Source of the DNA: Polynucleobacter sp. MWH-UH19D
Lineage (GTDB): Bacteria; Pseudomonadota; Gammaproteobacteria; Burkholderiales; Burkholderiaceae
Assembly (NCBI RefSeq): GCF_040409795.1
Contig: NZ_CP099571.1
Location: forward strand, 496,001 to 560,000
Length of the DNA stretch: 64,000 nt
Direction: 5' to 3'
Shown here: positions 46,603 through 56,329 of the stretch, in pieces
Position numbering within the stretch: the stretch's first letter is position 1
Layout of the letters: each line of letters starts with the position of its first letter
Translations under genes and position numbers: made by a program
The notes under the pieces: generated by a model
Database searches by the model: none
Told to the model about the DNA's origin: nothing
What the model saw: the letters and a program-made list of their open reading frames with translations, nothing else

Positions 46603-46998
46603 ATGAATTTGATCGCAAAAATTGAGCAAGAAGAAATTGCTCGCTTAAGTGCTAACAAAACATTGCCAAGCTTTGCACCTGGCGACACAGTAGTTGTTAG
46701 CGTAAACGTAGTTGAAGGTACTCGTAAGCGTACCCAGGCCTTTGAAGGTGTTGTGATTGCAAAACGCAATCGCGGACTGAATTCAAGCTTTATCGTTCGT
46801 AAGATTTCTTCTGGTGAAGGCGTTGAGCGTACATTCCAAACTTATTCACCATTAATTGCTAGCGTTGAAGTAAAACGTCGCGGTGATGTGCGTCGTGCGA
46901 AGTTGTACTACTTGCGCGATCGCTCTGGTAAGTCTGCACGTATTAAAGAAAAGCTTCAAGCTCGCAACAAGGTTGAGGCTACTGCAGCTGCTGAGTAA
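46603..46998 (+). CDS. rplS: 50S ribosomal protein L19
   Basis: A 131-residue L19 at the 30S-50S interface. The invariant [20 protein letters not shown] and [16 protein letters not shown] blocks are present. It has the usual position at the end of the S16 operon. 136 bases lie between trmD and rplS without a clear terminator. Confidence 0.98.
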   Translation: MNLIAKIEQEEIARLSANKTLPSFAPGDTVVVSVNVVEGTRKRTQAFEGVVIAKRNRGLNSSFIVRKISSGEGVERTFQTYSPLIASVEVKRRGDVRRAKLYYLRDRSGKSARIKEKLQARNKVEATAAAE

Positions 46999-47020
46999 TT
47001 GCCGCTTCGATGCAAATGAA

Positions 47021-47047
47021 AAGGCGGCCTCGGTCGCCTTTTTTATT
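47021..47047 (+). terminator. rho-independent terminator after rplS
   Basis: AAGGCG (47021-47026) pairs with CGCCTT (47035-47040), followed by T residues to 47045. It closes the S16 operon. Confidence 0.85.
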
Positions 47048-47063
47048 CCCTTAAAATAGATCC

Positions 47064-47801
47064 ATGTCTAAAACGTCCATTCCTGAAGAAGGTGCAATTA
47101 ACCTTGCAGCACCTCCGGGTTTTGATGCTCAGGCTATTCCGATTCATCAAGTTTGCGCAGATCAAAAGAGGGTGCTCCCTGAGTTATTGGAGCCAGAGGC
47201 ATTAAGGGCGCGATTGCAGTCACCCCCACAATGGCAACCAGAAATCACCGATGAGAACCGCCATGTCATTGCCACTGATATCATCGCACGTCGACAAGCA
47301 GCTGGAAAGGTTACTCGTGCGGCGGTGCTAATTCCCTTGCTGTTGAAAGAGAGTGGCTTGTCAGTTTTGCTGACGCAAAGAACAAATCATTTGCGTGACC
47401 ATGCTGGTCAGATTAGTTTTCCTGGCGGGCGCATGGATCCCGAGGATCAGAGCCCAAACGACACTGCTTTAAGGGAGAGTCATGAGGAGATTGGTTTAGA
47501 TCCCAAGCGTGTTGAGATTATTGGACATTTACCTGAGTATTTGACCGTATCCGGTTATAGCGTCACGCCTGTAGTTGGTTTGGTACAACCTCAGGCAGAA
47601 TATGTCTTGGATGCTTTTGAAGTGGCGGATGTATTTGAGGTTCCGCTAGAGTTTTTGTTGGATCCTGCCAACCATCAAGTTAGACTATGGGAAAGCGAGC
47701 AGGGTGGACGTCGTTTTTATTCAATGCCTTATGAGAACCGCTTTATTTGGGGTGCTACTGCAGGAATGTTGCGTAACCTATATCATTTATTAAAAGTATG
47801 A
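47064..47801 (+). CDS. Nudix hydrolase, CoA pyrophosphatase-like
   Basis: A 245-residue Nudix protein of the NudL/CoA-ase type, splitting CoA or its derivatives to 3',5'-ADP and phosphopantetheine. The Nudix box reads FPGGRMDPED and ALRESHEEIGL, with the two extra residues typical of this subgroup, and LLLTQRT-type NuCoA-like sequence (SVLLTQRTNHLRDHAGQISF) precedes it. Four bases overlap with the next gene, so they are coupled. Confidence 0.9.
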   Translation: MSKTSIPEEGAINLAAPPGFDAQAIPIHQVCADQKRVLPELLEPEALRARLQSPPQWQPEITDENRHVIATDIIARRQAAGKVTRAAVLIPLLLKESGLSVLLTQRTNHLRDHAGQISFPGGRMDPEDQSPNDTALRESHEEIGLDPKRVEIIGHLPEYLTVSGYSVTPVVGLVQPQAEYVLDAFEVADVFEVPLEFLLDPANHQVRLWESEQGGRRFYSMPYENRFIWGATAGMLRNLYHLLKV

Positions 47802-48757
47802 CTTTCTTTTCTATTCTTTTCGCCCTCATTGCCGAGCAATATCGCCCAGTGACTTCTGCACACTGGATTGTGCGCATGAGCACACGCTGGTTAGATTGGG
47901 TTGCTGCAGAGTTTGGGGGCAAGACTGAAGAGGGAGCAAGTGCAGTTGGCGCACGCATGGCATGCCTGGTCGCTTTTATATTGCCAACATTTTTAGTATT
48001 CATCGTATATGTCATTTGTATGGTGACATATCCGATTCTTGGGTTTTTGTGGAACGTTGCAATTGCCTATTTATTTTTTGGCTTTCGTCAATTTAGCCAT
48101 TCATTTACCTTGGTGCATGAAGCAATCGAAGCGCATGATTTACCAGCTGCTCGTGCTGCATTAGGTGAGTGGTATGGTCCTGAGCTTGATACATCGAATC
48201 TTACCGAAACCGAAGTGATCTCATTAGCGCTTGAGCGTGCCATCATTGGTTCGCATCACCATGTGTTTGGTGTGTTGTTCTGGTTCATGATGCCCATGGG
48301 TCCAGCAGGGGTTGTGCTCTACCGCTTGGCAGACATTGCTGCCCAACGTTGGTCTGAGCGTGGTGATTACAACCTCAGTGAATCTGCTCGTCACTTCTTC
48401 TACGTTATTGATTGGATTCCAGCCCGCATTACCGCAATGGGTTTTGCGATTGTGGGTAATTTCGAGGGGGCGGTCTACGCGTGGCGCTATCTCACCTCGA
48501 AGTGGTCTGATTCTTTGTCAGCGGTTATCTTGGCTTCAGGTAGTGGAGCGCTCGGAGTGCGTTTGGGTGAACCATTGAGTGAGCCTGATAGTGATGAAGC
48601 TCTGCGTATGGCTGAGGCAGGTGAGCCTTTGGTATATGAGGTGGGTCTGGAGCCTACAGAACGCACGATGCGCTCAGCGGTTGGATTAGTGTGGCGCTTG
48701 GTTATCGCTTGGATGGCTTTGTTGTTAATGCTGACCATCGCTCTTTGGCTTGGCTAA
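47798..48757 (+). CDS. CobD/CbiB family membrane protein
   Basis: A 319-residue integral membrane protein of the CobD/CbiB-like family with about four helices. Recognisable segments are FSILFALIAEQYRP at the N-terminus and the DWIPARITAMGFAIVGNFEGA block. No other cobalamin genes are adjacent, and homologues in beta-proteobacteria are often annotated this way (or as AmpE-like) without evidence for B12 synthesis; a regulatory or other role is possible. Its 3' end overlaps rsgA by 56 bases on the opposite strand. Confidence 0.82.
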   Translation: MTFFSILFALIAEQYRPVTSAHWIVRMSTRWLDWVAAEFGGKTEEGASAVGARMACLVAFILPTFLVFIVYVICMVTYPILGFLWNVAIAYLFFGFRQFSHSFTLVHEAIEAHDLPAARAALGEWYGPELDTSNLTETEVISLALERAIIGSHHHVFGVLFWFMMPMGPAGVVLYRLADIAAQRWSERGDYNLSESARHFFYVIDWIPARITAMGFAIVGNFEGAVYAWRYLTSKWSDSLSAVILASGSGALGVRLGEPLSEPDSDEALRMAEAGEPLVYEVGLEPTERTMRSAVGLVWRLVIAWMALLLMLTIALWLG

Positions 48758-49715
48758 TTCCCTGAATTTGAATATCGGCAGTCTTTGAATCCGATCGCAG
48801 TTGTCTAAATAGCGCTAGTCTCTCTGGCGCTATTTCATTTCGATCTACCGCAGCGCGAATTGCACAGTCTGGTTCAGATTGATGCGCACAATTATGAAAG
48901 CGGCATTTACCCAGCAAGTCTTTAAATTCTCTAAAAGCGTGCTGTAGTTCACTCACTGACATGTGAGCTAAACCAAACTCCTGAAAGCCTGGTGAATCTA
49001 TCAGCGCACCTAATTTACCATCGGCACCTCTTCCCCAAGATTGGGGTAGTTCAAAGTAGCGACAGGCAGTAGTGGTGTGCTTTCCGGTATCTAGACGAAC
49101 CGAATATTCTTGCGTAAGCGCTGCTGCGTTGGGCACCCAAGCATTGAGAAGGCTCGATTTGCCCATACCAGATTGCCCAACAAACACAGAAACTTTGCCT
49201 TGCAGTATTGGGCGCAGGGCATCAATGGAAGCAGGGTTGAACTTGGCTGATACTTCACTCACTGGGTAGCCCATTCGTGCATATGGTGCAATGATTTTGC
49301 GAGCACTCTCTAGTTGATCTTTAAGGTCGCACTTATTCAGCAGAATATGCAAATCAATTTGATTTGCTTCAGCCGCGACAACTGCTCTACCCAACAGATC
49401 TGGTGAGAAGGCGGGTTGTGTGGCAAGTACCACCAATATTTGATCAACATTCGATGCGATGATCTTGCTTTTGAATGCGTCAGAGCGGTACAAAATATTT
49501 TGCCGTGGCTCAATTTCAATAATGCGTGCTTGATCGGCAGAAGTCATCTCTAATAACATCCGATCACCCACTGCGCCAATATGTTGTTTTGCAGGTGTAC
49601 TCACCTGAATCAAGGGGCCGCTAGGTGATTCATTGCCTTTTGCATCGCTTACTAAGCGCTGCGCTAAATAATGCCTTCCATAAGAGGCGGTAAGTAGCGC
49701 GTGGAACTGATCCAT
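48702..49715 (-). CDS. rsgA: ribosome small-subunit GTPase A
   Basis: A 337-residue circularly permuted GTPase for late 30S assembly. G4 (NKCD, 127-130) comes before G1 (GQSGMGKS, 180-187) and G3 (DSPGF, 240-244), the permuted order that defines the family. An OB-fold precedes the G domain. The C-terminal zinc knuckle has Cys271, Cys276, His278 and Cys284. Convergent with and overlapping the CobD-like gene. Confidence 0.96.
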   Translation of the reverse strand: MDQFHALLTASYGRHYLAQRLVSDAKGNESPSGPLIQVSTPAKQHIGAVGDRMLLEMTSADQARIIEIEPRQNILYRSDAFKSKIIASNVDQILVVLATQPAFSPDLLGRAVVAAEANQIDLHILLNKCDLKDQLESARKIIAPYARMGYPVSEVSAKFNPASIDALRPILQGKVSVFVGQSGMGKSSLLNAWVPNAAALTQEYSVRLDTGKHTTTACRYFELPQSWGRGADGKLGALIDSPGFQEFGLAHMSVSELQHAFREFKDLLGKCRFHNCAHQSEPDCAIRAAVDRNEIAPERLALFRQLRSDSKTADIQIQGISQAKERWSALTTKPSKR

Positions 49716-49736
49716 GGATGAGTAAATTAAGGCTTG

Positions 49737-50993
49737 CTAAGATTTGCCAAAGCGCTGCAAATTGGCGATGCGCAAGGGTGCTGGCGGGTGAGAGCTGTAA
49801 AAAGCGGTATAGATTGGATCTGGAGTCAGAGTTGAAGCGTTATCTTGGTATAGCTTGACTAGTGCAGAGATAAGATCGTTCGCAGATGATTTTTCCGCTG
49901 CAAAGTCATCTGCTTCATATTCATGTTTGCGCGAGGCCAGGCTGCCAAGGGGTGTAAAGAAAAAGCTAAATACAGGTGATACCAGCATAAACAGCGCCAA
50001 AGCCAGTCCACCGTTATAACCATTGAGGTTGGGCATGACGCCAAGATCGGTATAGAACCAAACTTGCGTACTGATCCAGCCCAACAGTGCAAACATGCCA
50101 AAGCTCAGTACGAAAGACACAAGTAAGCGTTTGCGGATGTGATTACGTTTGAAGTGTCCAAGTTCGTGAGCCAGAACCGCTTCGACTTCTCCAGGATTGA
50201 GTTTTTCAATGAGAGTGTCAAAGAACACAATCCGCTTAGCTTTGCCCATACCCGCAAAAAATGCATTGCCATGAGCACTACGCTTACTGCCATCCATGAC
50301 AAACAATCCTTGGCTGGCAAAGTCACAGCGTGTCAGCAGTGCTTCAATTTGTGATTTCAATGGACCTTCTTCCAAAGCTTGAAACTTATTAAAGAGAGGT
50401 GCGATAAAGGTTGGGAAAATCCATTGCATGAGGAGGCTAAACGCAGTCAGTACAGCCCAAGCCCAAAGCCACCATAAATCTCCTGCCTTAGCCATTAAGG
50501 TCAAAATCACCCATAGTAGGGGAATGCCAATTGCGCCGCCTACAGCCATGCCCTTGAACATATCCGAAAAGAATAGTTTCTTACTCATGCGATTAAAGCC
50601 AAACCGCTCTTCTATATAAAACTGTTTGTACCAAGAGAAGGGGATGTCAAGAATGCCAGAGATAATCACGATTGAGACCAGCAAGGCAATTTGCTGAGCA
50701 ATGCCTACACCCAGTAATTGGAGCAAAGCGAGATTGAGAATCTGTAAGCCTCCCAATAAGGTGAAGCCAATTAAAATGATTGCGCTAAAGCCGTTTTCTA
50801 AAATGCCGAGACGTAATTTAGCAATCGTGTAGTCAGCAGCTTTTTGATGATCGGCCAAGCTAATTTTTTCAGCGAAATCGGCTGGCACCGCGTCTCGATG
50901 CTGTGCCACATGGCGAATTTGGCGTTGAGATAGCCAGTGGCGTAAACCAAAACTGGCAATAAAAGCAATTAAGAAAACAATAGTGAATGTCAT
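49737..50993 (-). CDS. M48 family metallopeptidase (Ste24/CAAX-protease-like)
   Basis: A 418-residue membrane zinc protease. The ATG at 50993 starts a hydrophobic segment; the longer in-frame start at 51071 would overlap orn and is rejected. Zinc ligands are in HELGH (276-280), with the third, a glutamate, in [13 protein letters not shown]. About six or seven helices surround the active site. It resembles Ste24-type proteases, which cleave membrane-protein termini; bacterial substrates are mostly unknown. It is divergent from orn with only 15 bases between start codons. Confidence 0.93.
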   Translation of the reverse strand: MTFTIVFLIAFIASFGLRHWLSQRQIRHVAQHRDAVPADFAEKISLADHQKAADYTIAKLRLGILENGFSAIILIGFTLLGGLQILNLALLQLLGVGIAQQIALLVSIVIISGILDIPFSWYKQFYIEERFGFNRMSKKLFFSDMFKGMAVGGAIGIPLLWVILTLMAKAGDLWWLWAWAVLTAFSLLMQWIFPTFIAPLFNKFQALEEGPLKSQIEALLTRCDFASQGLFVMDGSKRSAHGNAFFAGMGKAKRIVFFDTLIEKLNPGEVEAVLAHELGHFKRNHIRKRLLVSFVLSFGMFALLGWISTQVWFYTDLGVMPNLNGYNGGLALALFMLVSPVFSFFFTPLGSLASRKHEYEADDFAAEKSSANDLISALVKLYQDNASTLTPDPIYTAFYSSHPPAPLRIANLQRFGKS

Positions 50994-51008
50994 GAGATCA
51001 TTATAGAT

Positions 51009-51608
51009 ATGAGCGAACAAATCAACACAGCAAGCAAGGACACGCCCAAATCCGCACCGGCTAGCGAACATCTGATCTGGGTGGACATGGAGATGTCGGG
51101 TTTAAATCCGGAAACTGAACGTATTTTGGAAATTGCCATCATCGTGACAGATGCACACCTGAATACCATTGCCACTGCGCCAGTTTGGGTGGTGCATCAA
51201 GATGATGCTCTTTTGGATGCGATGGATGCATGGAATAAAGGGACTCATGGTCGCTCAGGATTAATTGATAAGGTAAAGGCCTCGACGCTAAATGAAGCTG
51301 CAGTTGAAGCAGAGTGCATCGCTTTTTTAAAGAAATACGTCAAAGCTGGAATTGCGCCAATGTGTGGCAACACGATTGGTCAAGATCGGCGCTTTATGGC
51401 TAAGTACATGCCTAAGCTAGAGGCGTATTTTCATTATCGAAATGTTGATGTGTCGACATTGAAAGAGTTATGTAAACGTTGGCACCCAGAGTTAGTTAAG
51501 GGCTTTACCAAAAAACAAGCTCATACTGCCTTAGCGGATATTGAAGAATCTATCGAAGAGCTCAAATACTATCGCGATAAATTTATCGTGCCCTTGCCAC
51601 CACAATAA
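51009..51608 (+). CDS. orn: oligoribonuclease
   Basis: A 199-residue DEDDh 3'-5' exonuclease that degrades di- to pentaribonucleotides and finishes cyclic-di-GMP breakdown (pGpG). Asp26 and Glu28 lie in WVDMEMSGL; the remaining acidic residues and histidine lie in [11 protein letters not shown] and [10 protein letters not shown]. Compared with other Orn proteins it has an extra N-terminal stretch of about 20 polar residues. The gene starts 15 bases from the divergent M48 protease gene. Confidence 0.96.
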   Translation: MSEQINTASKDTPKSAPASEHLIWVDMEMSGLNPETERILEIAIIVTDAHLNTIATAPVWVVHQDDALLDAMDAWNKGTHGRSGLIDKVKASTLNEAAVEAECIAFLKKYVKAGIAPMCGNTIGQDRRFMAKYMPKLEAYFHYRNVDVSTLKELCKRWHPELVKGFTKKQAHTALADIEESIEELKYYRDKFIVPLPPQ

Positions 51609-51630
51609 GTGGGACAAGCTTTAAAGCGGC

Positions 51631-52254
51631 TTATTTCTTAATTGCGCTTTTTGGTCTAAAGGCTTTGATGACTGTTTCATCAGTTTCAATATAGGGGCCG
51701 CCAATTAGATCAATACAGTAGGGAACAGCAGCAAAGATGCCTGGCACGATAGATTTGCCGTTTTCATCTTTGAGGCCTTCCAACGTTTCTGCAATCGCCT
51801 TGGGTTGACCGGGCAAGTTGATCACGAGGGCGGCATGTCCTTCGATCTCACGTAGTACTGCAGTTTGCCTTGAAAGAATGGCTGTTGGGACAAATTTGAG
51901 GCTAATTTGGCGCATTTGCTCGCCAAAACCTGGCATTTCTCGGGTGCCTGCTTCAATGGTCGCCTCAGGGGTTACGTCGCGTCTTGAGGGGCCCGTACCA
52001 CCCGTGGTTAAAACTAAATCACAACCCAGGTCGTCAACGAGCTCAACAATCGATTCTGTAATGATTTCAGATTCGTCTGCGATGAGGCGTTCGTGGAAGG
52101 TGCAGGGGTTGCTAATCGCCTTCATAAGCCATGTTTGTAGGGCAGGAATTCCCTCGTCCTGGTAAACACCTTTGCTAGCCCTATCCGAGATGGAGATGAG
52201 GCCGATTTTGACCTCATTTGGCGATTTGCGTTGCAGAGCTTCGGTATGCTTCAT
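51631..52254 (-). CDS. mog: molybdopterin adenylyltransferase
   Basis: A 207-residue MogA-type enzyme that adenylates molybdopterin before molybdate insertion. The MoCF fold shows GLISISDRASKGVYQDEG, VLTTGGTGPSRRDVTPEAT and LPGQPKAI. Its length is normal for Mog, and the PSRRDVT block is the MPT-binding site. It is divergent from pmbA and is followed by orn on the other strand. No other moa or moe genes are in view. Confidence 0.93.
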   Translation of the reverse strand: MKHTEALQRKSPNEVKIGLISISDRASKGVYQDEGIPALQTWLMKAISNPCTFHERLIADESEIITESIVELVDDLGCDLVLTTGGTGPSRRDVTPEATIEAGTREMPGFGEQMRQISLKFVPTAILSRQTAVLREIEGHAALVINLPGQPKAIAETLEGLKDENGKSIVPGIFAAVPYCIDLIGGPYIETDETVIKAFRPKSAIKK

Positions 52255-52280
52255 GTTTCTATTCTAGCTATTATTGAGGC

Positions 52281-53627
52281 ATGTTTACATATTCATCCCA
52301 CCAGTTTCAGGAAATCGTTGATTTCATGCTCAAAGAGGCCAAAAGTAAGGGTGCCTCAGATGCCGTTGCAGAAGTTTCAGAGGGTCAAGGACTCTCAGTA
52401 ACCGTGCGTAAGGGTGAGGTTGAAACCATTGAGCAAAGTTTAGATAAGCAAGTAGGGGTAACAGTTTTTTTAGGACATCGCCGAGGGAATGCTAGTACCA
52501 GTGATTTTTCCAAAACATCATTAAAGGCAACAGTAGACGCTGCCTATCACATTGCTCAACATACAGCTGAAGATGATTGTGCTGGCCCGGCTGAATCAAC
52601 ATTGCTTGAGAAAAAGCCATTAGATTTAGATTTATTTCATCCTTGGGATATTGATGCTGCGCATGCAGTAGAAATTGCGCGAGCTGCAGAAGGTGCAGCC
52701 TTTGCGGTGAGCAAGCAAATTCAAAATAGTGATGGTGCTTCTGTTTCAGCACATCATGCACACTTTATGATGGCAACCTCTCAAGGGTTTATGGGCGGTT
52801 ATCCATTCTCGCGCCACTATATTTCTTGTGCGCCAATTGCGAGTCTTGGTGGAAAAAAGTCGCAGATGCAAAGGGATGATTGGTACTCTAGCTCCCGAAT
52901 TCCAAGTGAGTTGGCGGATCCTGCGTCTATTGGGAGATATGCTGCACAAAGAGCCTTATCGCGTTTGCAAGCGAGATCATTAACTACGCGTCGTTGCCCA
53001 GTGATTTTTGAAGCACCTCTTGCAGCAGGCTTAGTTGGTGGTTTAGTTCAGGCGGTATCTGGTGGCGCCTTGTATCGTCGCTCTAGTTTTTTATTGGATA
53101 GTTTAGGTAAACAAGTATTACCAAAACATATCAGTATTTTTGAAAACCCCCATTTAAAGTCCATGACAGGTAGCGCCCCTTTTGATGAGGAGGGTGTGAA
53201 AACCACCGCACGCACAGTGGTAGATAAAGGAATCTTGCAGGGCTATTTTTTATCCACCTATTCAGCGCGCAAGCTAGGAATGCAAACTACGGGTAATGCT
53301 GGTGGCTCTCATCATCTGCGTATACAGAGTAAGAAAACGCCTAAAGGTGGATTACCTGCGCTGTTAAGAGAGATGGGTACAGGTTTATTGGTAACCGAGT
53401 TAATGGGTCAAGGCGTGAACTACGTTACTGGAGATTATTCGCGCGGTGCGTTTGGATATTGGGTTGAAAATGGCCAAATTCAGTATCCCGTTGAAGAGGT
53501 AACGATTGCTGGAAATTTACGCGATATGCTCTTAGACATTGTCTCGATTGGTAGCGACTCTCTGATTCGAGGTACCAAGGAGACGGGATCGATTCTGATT
53601 GGTTCTATGACGGTTGGCGGCAAATAA
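52281..53627 (+). CDS. pmbA: metalloprotease subunit PmbA (TldE)
   Basis: A 448-residue TldD/PmbA-family protein. With TldD it forms a heterodimeric zinc protease that matures small peptides such as microcin B17 and degrades CcdA. TldE carries no zinc-ligand HExxxH motif; none is seen here, consistent with the PmbA half. Typical blocks are EGQGLSVTVRKGEVETIEQ near the N-terminus, DKQVGVTVFLGHRRGN and the C-terminal GNLRDMLLDIVSIGSD. tldD is elsewhere. Confidence 0.93.
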   Translation: MFTYSSHQFQEIVDFMLKEAKSKGASDAVAEVSEGQGLSVTVRKGEVETIEQSLDKQVGVTVFLGHRRGNASTSDFSKTSLKATVDAAYHIAQHTAEDDCAGPAESTLLEKKPLDLDLFHPWDIDAAHAVEIARAAEGAAFAVSKQIQNSDGASVSAHHAHFMMATSQGFMGGYPFSRHYISCAPIASLGGKKSQMQRDDWYSSSRIPSELADPASIGRYAAQRALSRLQARSLTTRRCPVIFEAPLAAGLVGGLVQAVSGGALYRRSSFLLDSLGKQVLPKHISIFENPHLKSMTGSAPFDEEGVKTTARTVVDKGILQGYFLSTYSARKLGMQTTGNAGGSHHLRIQSKKTPKGGLPALLREMGTGLLVTELMGQGVNYVTGDYSRGAFGYWVENGQIQYPVEEVTIAGNLRDMLLDIVSIGSDSLIRGTKETGSILIGSMTVGGK

Positions 53628-53685
53628 GCTAAGCGATAGAATTCTACAAACAACAATTACTCCAAAATATAGAAGGGAGATGAAG

Positions 53686-54768
53686 ATGCAAAGACGTTCA
53701 TTTTTAAAGAAGGCAACAGTGGGTGCTGGTGTTGCAGCGCTTGGCGCTCCAGCAATTGCGCAAAGCTTACCAACTCTGAACTGGCGTTTGGTATCGAGCT
53801 TTCCTAAATCACTCGATACTTTGTATGGAACCCCTGAAGTATTTGCCAATGCCTTGCGCAAAGCTACTGATGGAAAATTTAATGTGAAAGTGTTTGCTGC
53901 GGGGGAGGTAGTTCCGGCGTTACAAGTGCTGGATGCAGTTCAAAATGGCACAGTTGAGTGTGGGCACACAGCGAGCTACTACTACCTTGGAAAAAATAGC
54001 GCATTTATTTTTGATACTGCGGCACCATTCGGTTTAACAGCGCGCCAACAATCTGCTTGGATGTTGCATGGCAATGGTATGAAGCTGATGCGCGAACTAT
54101 ATGCAAGTTACAACATCGTAAACTTTCTAGGCGGTCAAACCGGCACACAGATGGGTGGTTGGTTTCGTAAAGAAATTAAATCTCCCGAAGATTTAAAAGG
54201 CCTTAAATTCCGTATCGCTGGTTTTGCTGGTCAAGTTTTGGCGAAGCTGGGTGTTGTACCGCAACAGCTGCCTGCAGGTGAAATTTACTCTGCTCTTGAG
54301 AAGGGCACGATCGATGCTGCTGAATTTGTAGGCCCATACGATGATGAAAAATTGGGCTTGGCAAAAGTTGCTAAAAATTACTACTACCCAGCATTTTGGG
54401 AAGGTGCTGCTGGCCTTTCATTTTTAGTGAATAAAAAGCAGTGGGATGCCTTGCCACCGTCTTATCAAGCAGCGTGGGAGGCAGCATGCTATGAAGCACA
54501 TACTGATATGTGCGCTAAGTACGATGCGCTCAATCCACCTGCATTGCAACGTCTTTTGCAAAATGGCGCTGTGTTACGCAAATTCAACACATCCATCATG
54601 GAGGCATGTTTTAAGGCAAGCCAAGAAACATATGCCGAAGAGTCTGCAAAAAATCCACAATTTAAGAAAATTTTTGACGACTATCGCGCATTTAGAAACA
54701 TGGAAGCGCAGTGGTTCAATGTTGCAGAGCAGGCTTTTGCACAATTTAGTTTTAATAAAAAACTATAA
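53686..54768 (+). CDS. TRAP transporter solute receptor DctP family, Tat-exported
   Basis: A 360-residue periplasmic receptor of the DctP family, commonly for organic acids or keto acids. The ATG at 53686 follows AGAAGGGA and begins MQRRSFLKKATVGAG, a Tat twin-arginine signal (RRSFLK), ending near AIAQS. The receptor body contains the LKGLKFRIAGFAGQVLAKLG and PAGEIYSALEKGTIDAAEF motifs, the second being the DctP ligand-site signature. No DctQ or DctM gene is adjacent, so it is an orphan. A terminator follows. Confidence 0.9.
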   Translation: MQRRSFLKKATVGAGVAALGAPAIAQSLPTLNWRLVSSFPKSLDTLYGTPEVFANALRKATDGKFNVKVFAAGEVVPALQVLDAVQNGTVECGHTASYYYLGKNSAFIFDTAAPFGLTARQQSAWMLHGNGMKLMRELYASYNIVNFLGGQTGTQMGGWFRKEIKSPEDLKGLKFRIAGFAGQVLAKLGVVPQQLPAGEIYSALEKGTIDAAEFVGPYDDEKLGLAKVAKNYYYPAFWEGAAGLSFLVNKKQWDALPPSYQAAWEAACYEAHTDMCAKYDALNPPALQRLLQNGAVLRKFNTSIMEACFKASQETYAEESAKNPQFKKIFDDYRAFRNMEAQWFNVAEQAFAQFSFNKKL

Positions 54769-54809
54769 GCAATTTCTAACTGCATGAATGGGGTTTAGGC
54801 CTCATCTAA

Positions 54810-54847
54810 AAAGGGCTCAAAGATCGAATCTTAGAGCCCTTTATTTT
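54810..54847. terminator. rho-independent terminator, bidirectional
   Basis: AAAGGGCTC pairs with GAGCCCTTT and the inner AAGAT with ATCTT, with one A-A mismatch between the two arms. T residues follow on the plus strand (54841-54847), and an A run precedes. It closes the DctP gene and serves the convergent esterase gene. Confidence 0.9.
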
Positions 54848-54853
54848 TGCTAT

Positions 54854-55525
54854 TTAGCTAGATGACTTTATCAGCACTCTCTGCAAGAAGCGAGAGATGT
54901 CCATGAGCTCTTCGTGATTGACGGAATGTTCCATGGGGTACTCATTCCAATCTACTTCATAGCCTAATCTCTCCAATACTGCACAAGAGGCTTGGGCGCG
55001 TTCAAGAACGACTACTTGATCGTAGGTACCATGCGCCATAAAAATTGGTGTAGTTGAGTTGGCAGAATGTTTTTCAAGTTGCAAACTCATTGCCAGCGGT
55101 AAATAGCCTGATAAGGCGATGATTCCAGCAAGTTTGTGTGGGAAGCGTAAGCCAATATGAAGTGCCATTGCGCAACCCTGAGAGAATCCAGCTAAAACCA
55201 TATTCTCATAAGCGATACCTCTGTTGAACTCGTGCTCTATGAGTTCTGTAATAGCAGTTGCTGATTGCTTAATGCCATTAGCATCCTCTGGGTCCATTGG
55301 ATTTCTGCCAATGATGTCGTACCAGGCTGGCATCACATAACCACCATTGACGGTAACAGGCATGCTAGGCGCACTTGGAAAAATAAATCGAATTCCTGGG
55401 CAGCCTGCTAGCCGTAGTTCTGGAATGATGGGCACAAAATCATTGCCATCAGCTCCAAGGCCATGTAACCAAATGACAGCAGCACTGGGGTTAGGAGCGG
55501 TTTCAATTTCAATACAAGGAAGCAT
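54854..55525 (-). CDS. carboxylesterase / phospholipase (alpha/beta hydrolase)
   Basis: A 223-residue alpha/beta hydrolase of the acyl-protein-thioesterase/carboxylesterase family. The oxyanion motif HGLGADGNDF is at 21-30, the nucleophile Ser115 in GFSQG, the acid Asp169 and His200 complete the triad. No signal peptide, so cytosolic. Family members hydrolyse short esters. A membrane gene lies 13 bases upstream on the same strand. Confidence 0.93.
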   Translation of the reverse strand: MLPCIEIETAPNPSAAVIWLHGLGADGNDFVPIIPELRLAGCPGIRFIFPSAPSMPVTVNGGYVMPAWYDIIGRNPMDPEDANGIKQSATAITELIEHEFNRGIAYENMVLAGFSQGCAMALHIGLRFPHKLAGIIALSGYLPLAMSLQLEKHSANSTTPIFMAHGTYDQVVVLERAQASCAVLERLGYEVDWNEYPMEHSVNHEELMDISRFLQRVLIKSSS

Positions 55526-55538
55526 AGTTTGGCGACGA

Positions 55539-56183
55539 TTAATGACTCATATAAGCAGACTCATTGTAGGTTGATACCCAGTTTGGTCGATAGATTAAGA
55601 AAATTGCTAGGAGCATGCCGGATAAAGATCCTTCCATGAAGGCAATAATAATGAGCCCCAGTAACCAGCCTTCAAGATCAATGTGTGCCCCTGAGTCGCC
55701 AAATAGCATTTTGGCAATTAGCAATACGATTCCCGAGAGGATGACGCTCATAAAAGCAGCGACGTACCCATTACCCAAAATCAGTACAAATAAATGCTTT
55801 GGTATATATCTCTGAATTAGCTGAATAGTTAGGTATGCAAAGAATGTGGGCAGTACACAAATGATTAAATAATGCTGGGCAGCCTCAATGAGGTTACCCT
55901 GAAATATAGTGATGCCCAAGAATGCAACAGGAAATAGAATGGCTAGCGCAATGGCAGGGCCAAACATGGCCGTCAGTAATGATGCCCCATAAAAGTGGAA
56001 GATAAGCCCATAGAACTTACCAGGAGCTTGACCTGGTAAGGTTGGCGAAATATGCCAAGCAACAATCAAAAAGAGAATGGTTGTTGGTACTAGCAGCGAG
56101 AGTGGCGACTTAGAGAAAATCATTGGTGGGCTCTTAAAAAGCGCCCCAAGAAAAATAATGCCGGCTAGGGTTACCCAGATCAT
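55539..56183 (-). CDS. CbiM-like energy-coupling factor transporter permease
   Basis: A 214-residue hydrophobic protein with about six helices, resembling the CbiM substrate-specific permease of cobalt/nickel ECF transporters. The blocks are YGASLLTAMFGPAIAL, GNGYVAAFMSVILS and the C-terminal MLLAIFLIYRPNWVSTY. No cbiQ, cbiO or cbiN homologue is nearby and the N-terminal MHI metal-binding motif is not seen, so metal transport is uncertain. Confidence 0.75.
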   Translation of the reverse strand: MIWVTLAGIIFLGALFKSPPMIFSKSPLSLLVPTTILFLIVAWHISPTLPGQAPGKFYGLIFHFYGASLLTAMFGPAIALAILFPVAFLGITIFQGNLIEAAQHYLIICVLPTFFAYLTIQLIQRYIPKHLFVLILGNGYVAAFMSVILSGIVLLIAKMLFGDSGAHIDLEGWLLGLIIIAFMEGSLSGMLLAIFLIYRPNWVSTYNESAYMSH

Positions 56184-56329
56184 ATTTGGTCTTATCTATA
56201 GAAATATCAAGCCAGTCTAATCAAATGGGGGATAAATCCCATCAGCACTTTCACTAGGAAAGGGATTGTTTATAGATCCAATGGGGGTGTAATATGACCT
56301 GAAGCGATTCTTTATGTTGGAGCTTTTAA

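Noticed and set aside
50994-51071. Longer start for the M48 protease
   Set aside because: It would overlap the start of orn on the other strand and adds a non-family segment before the first hydrophobic helix.
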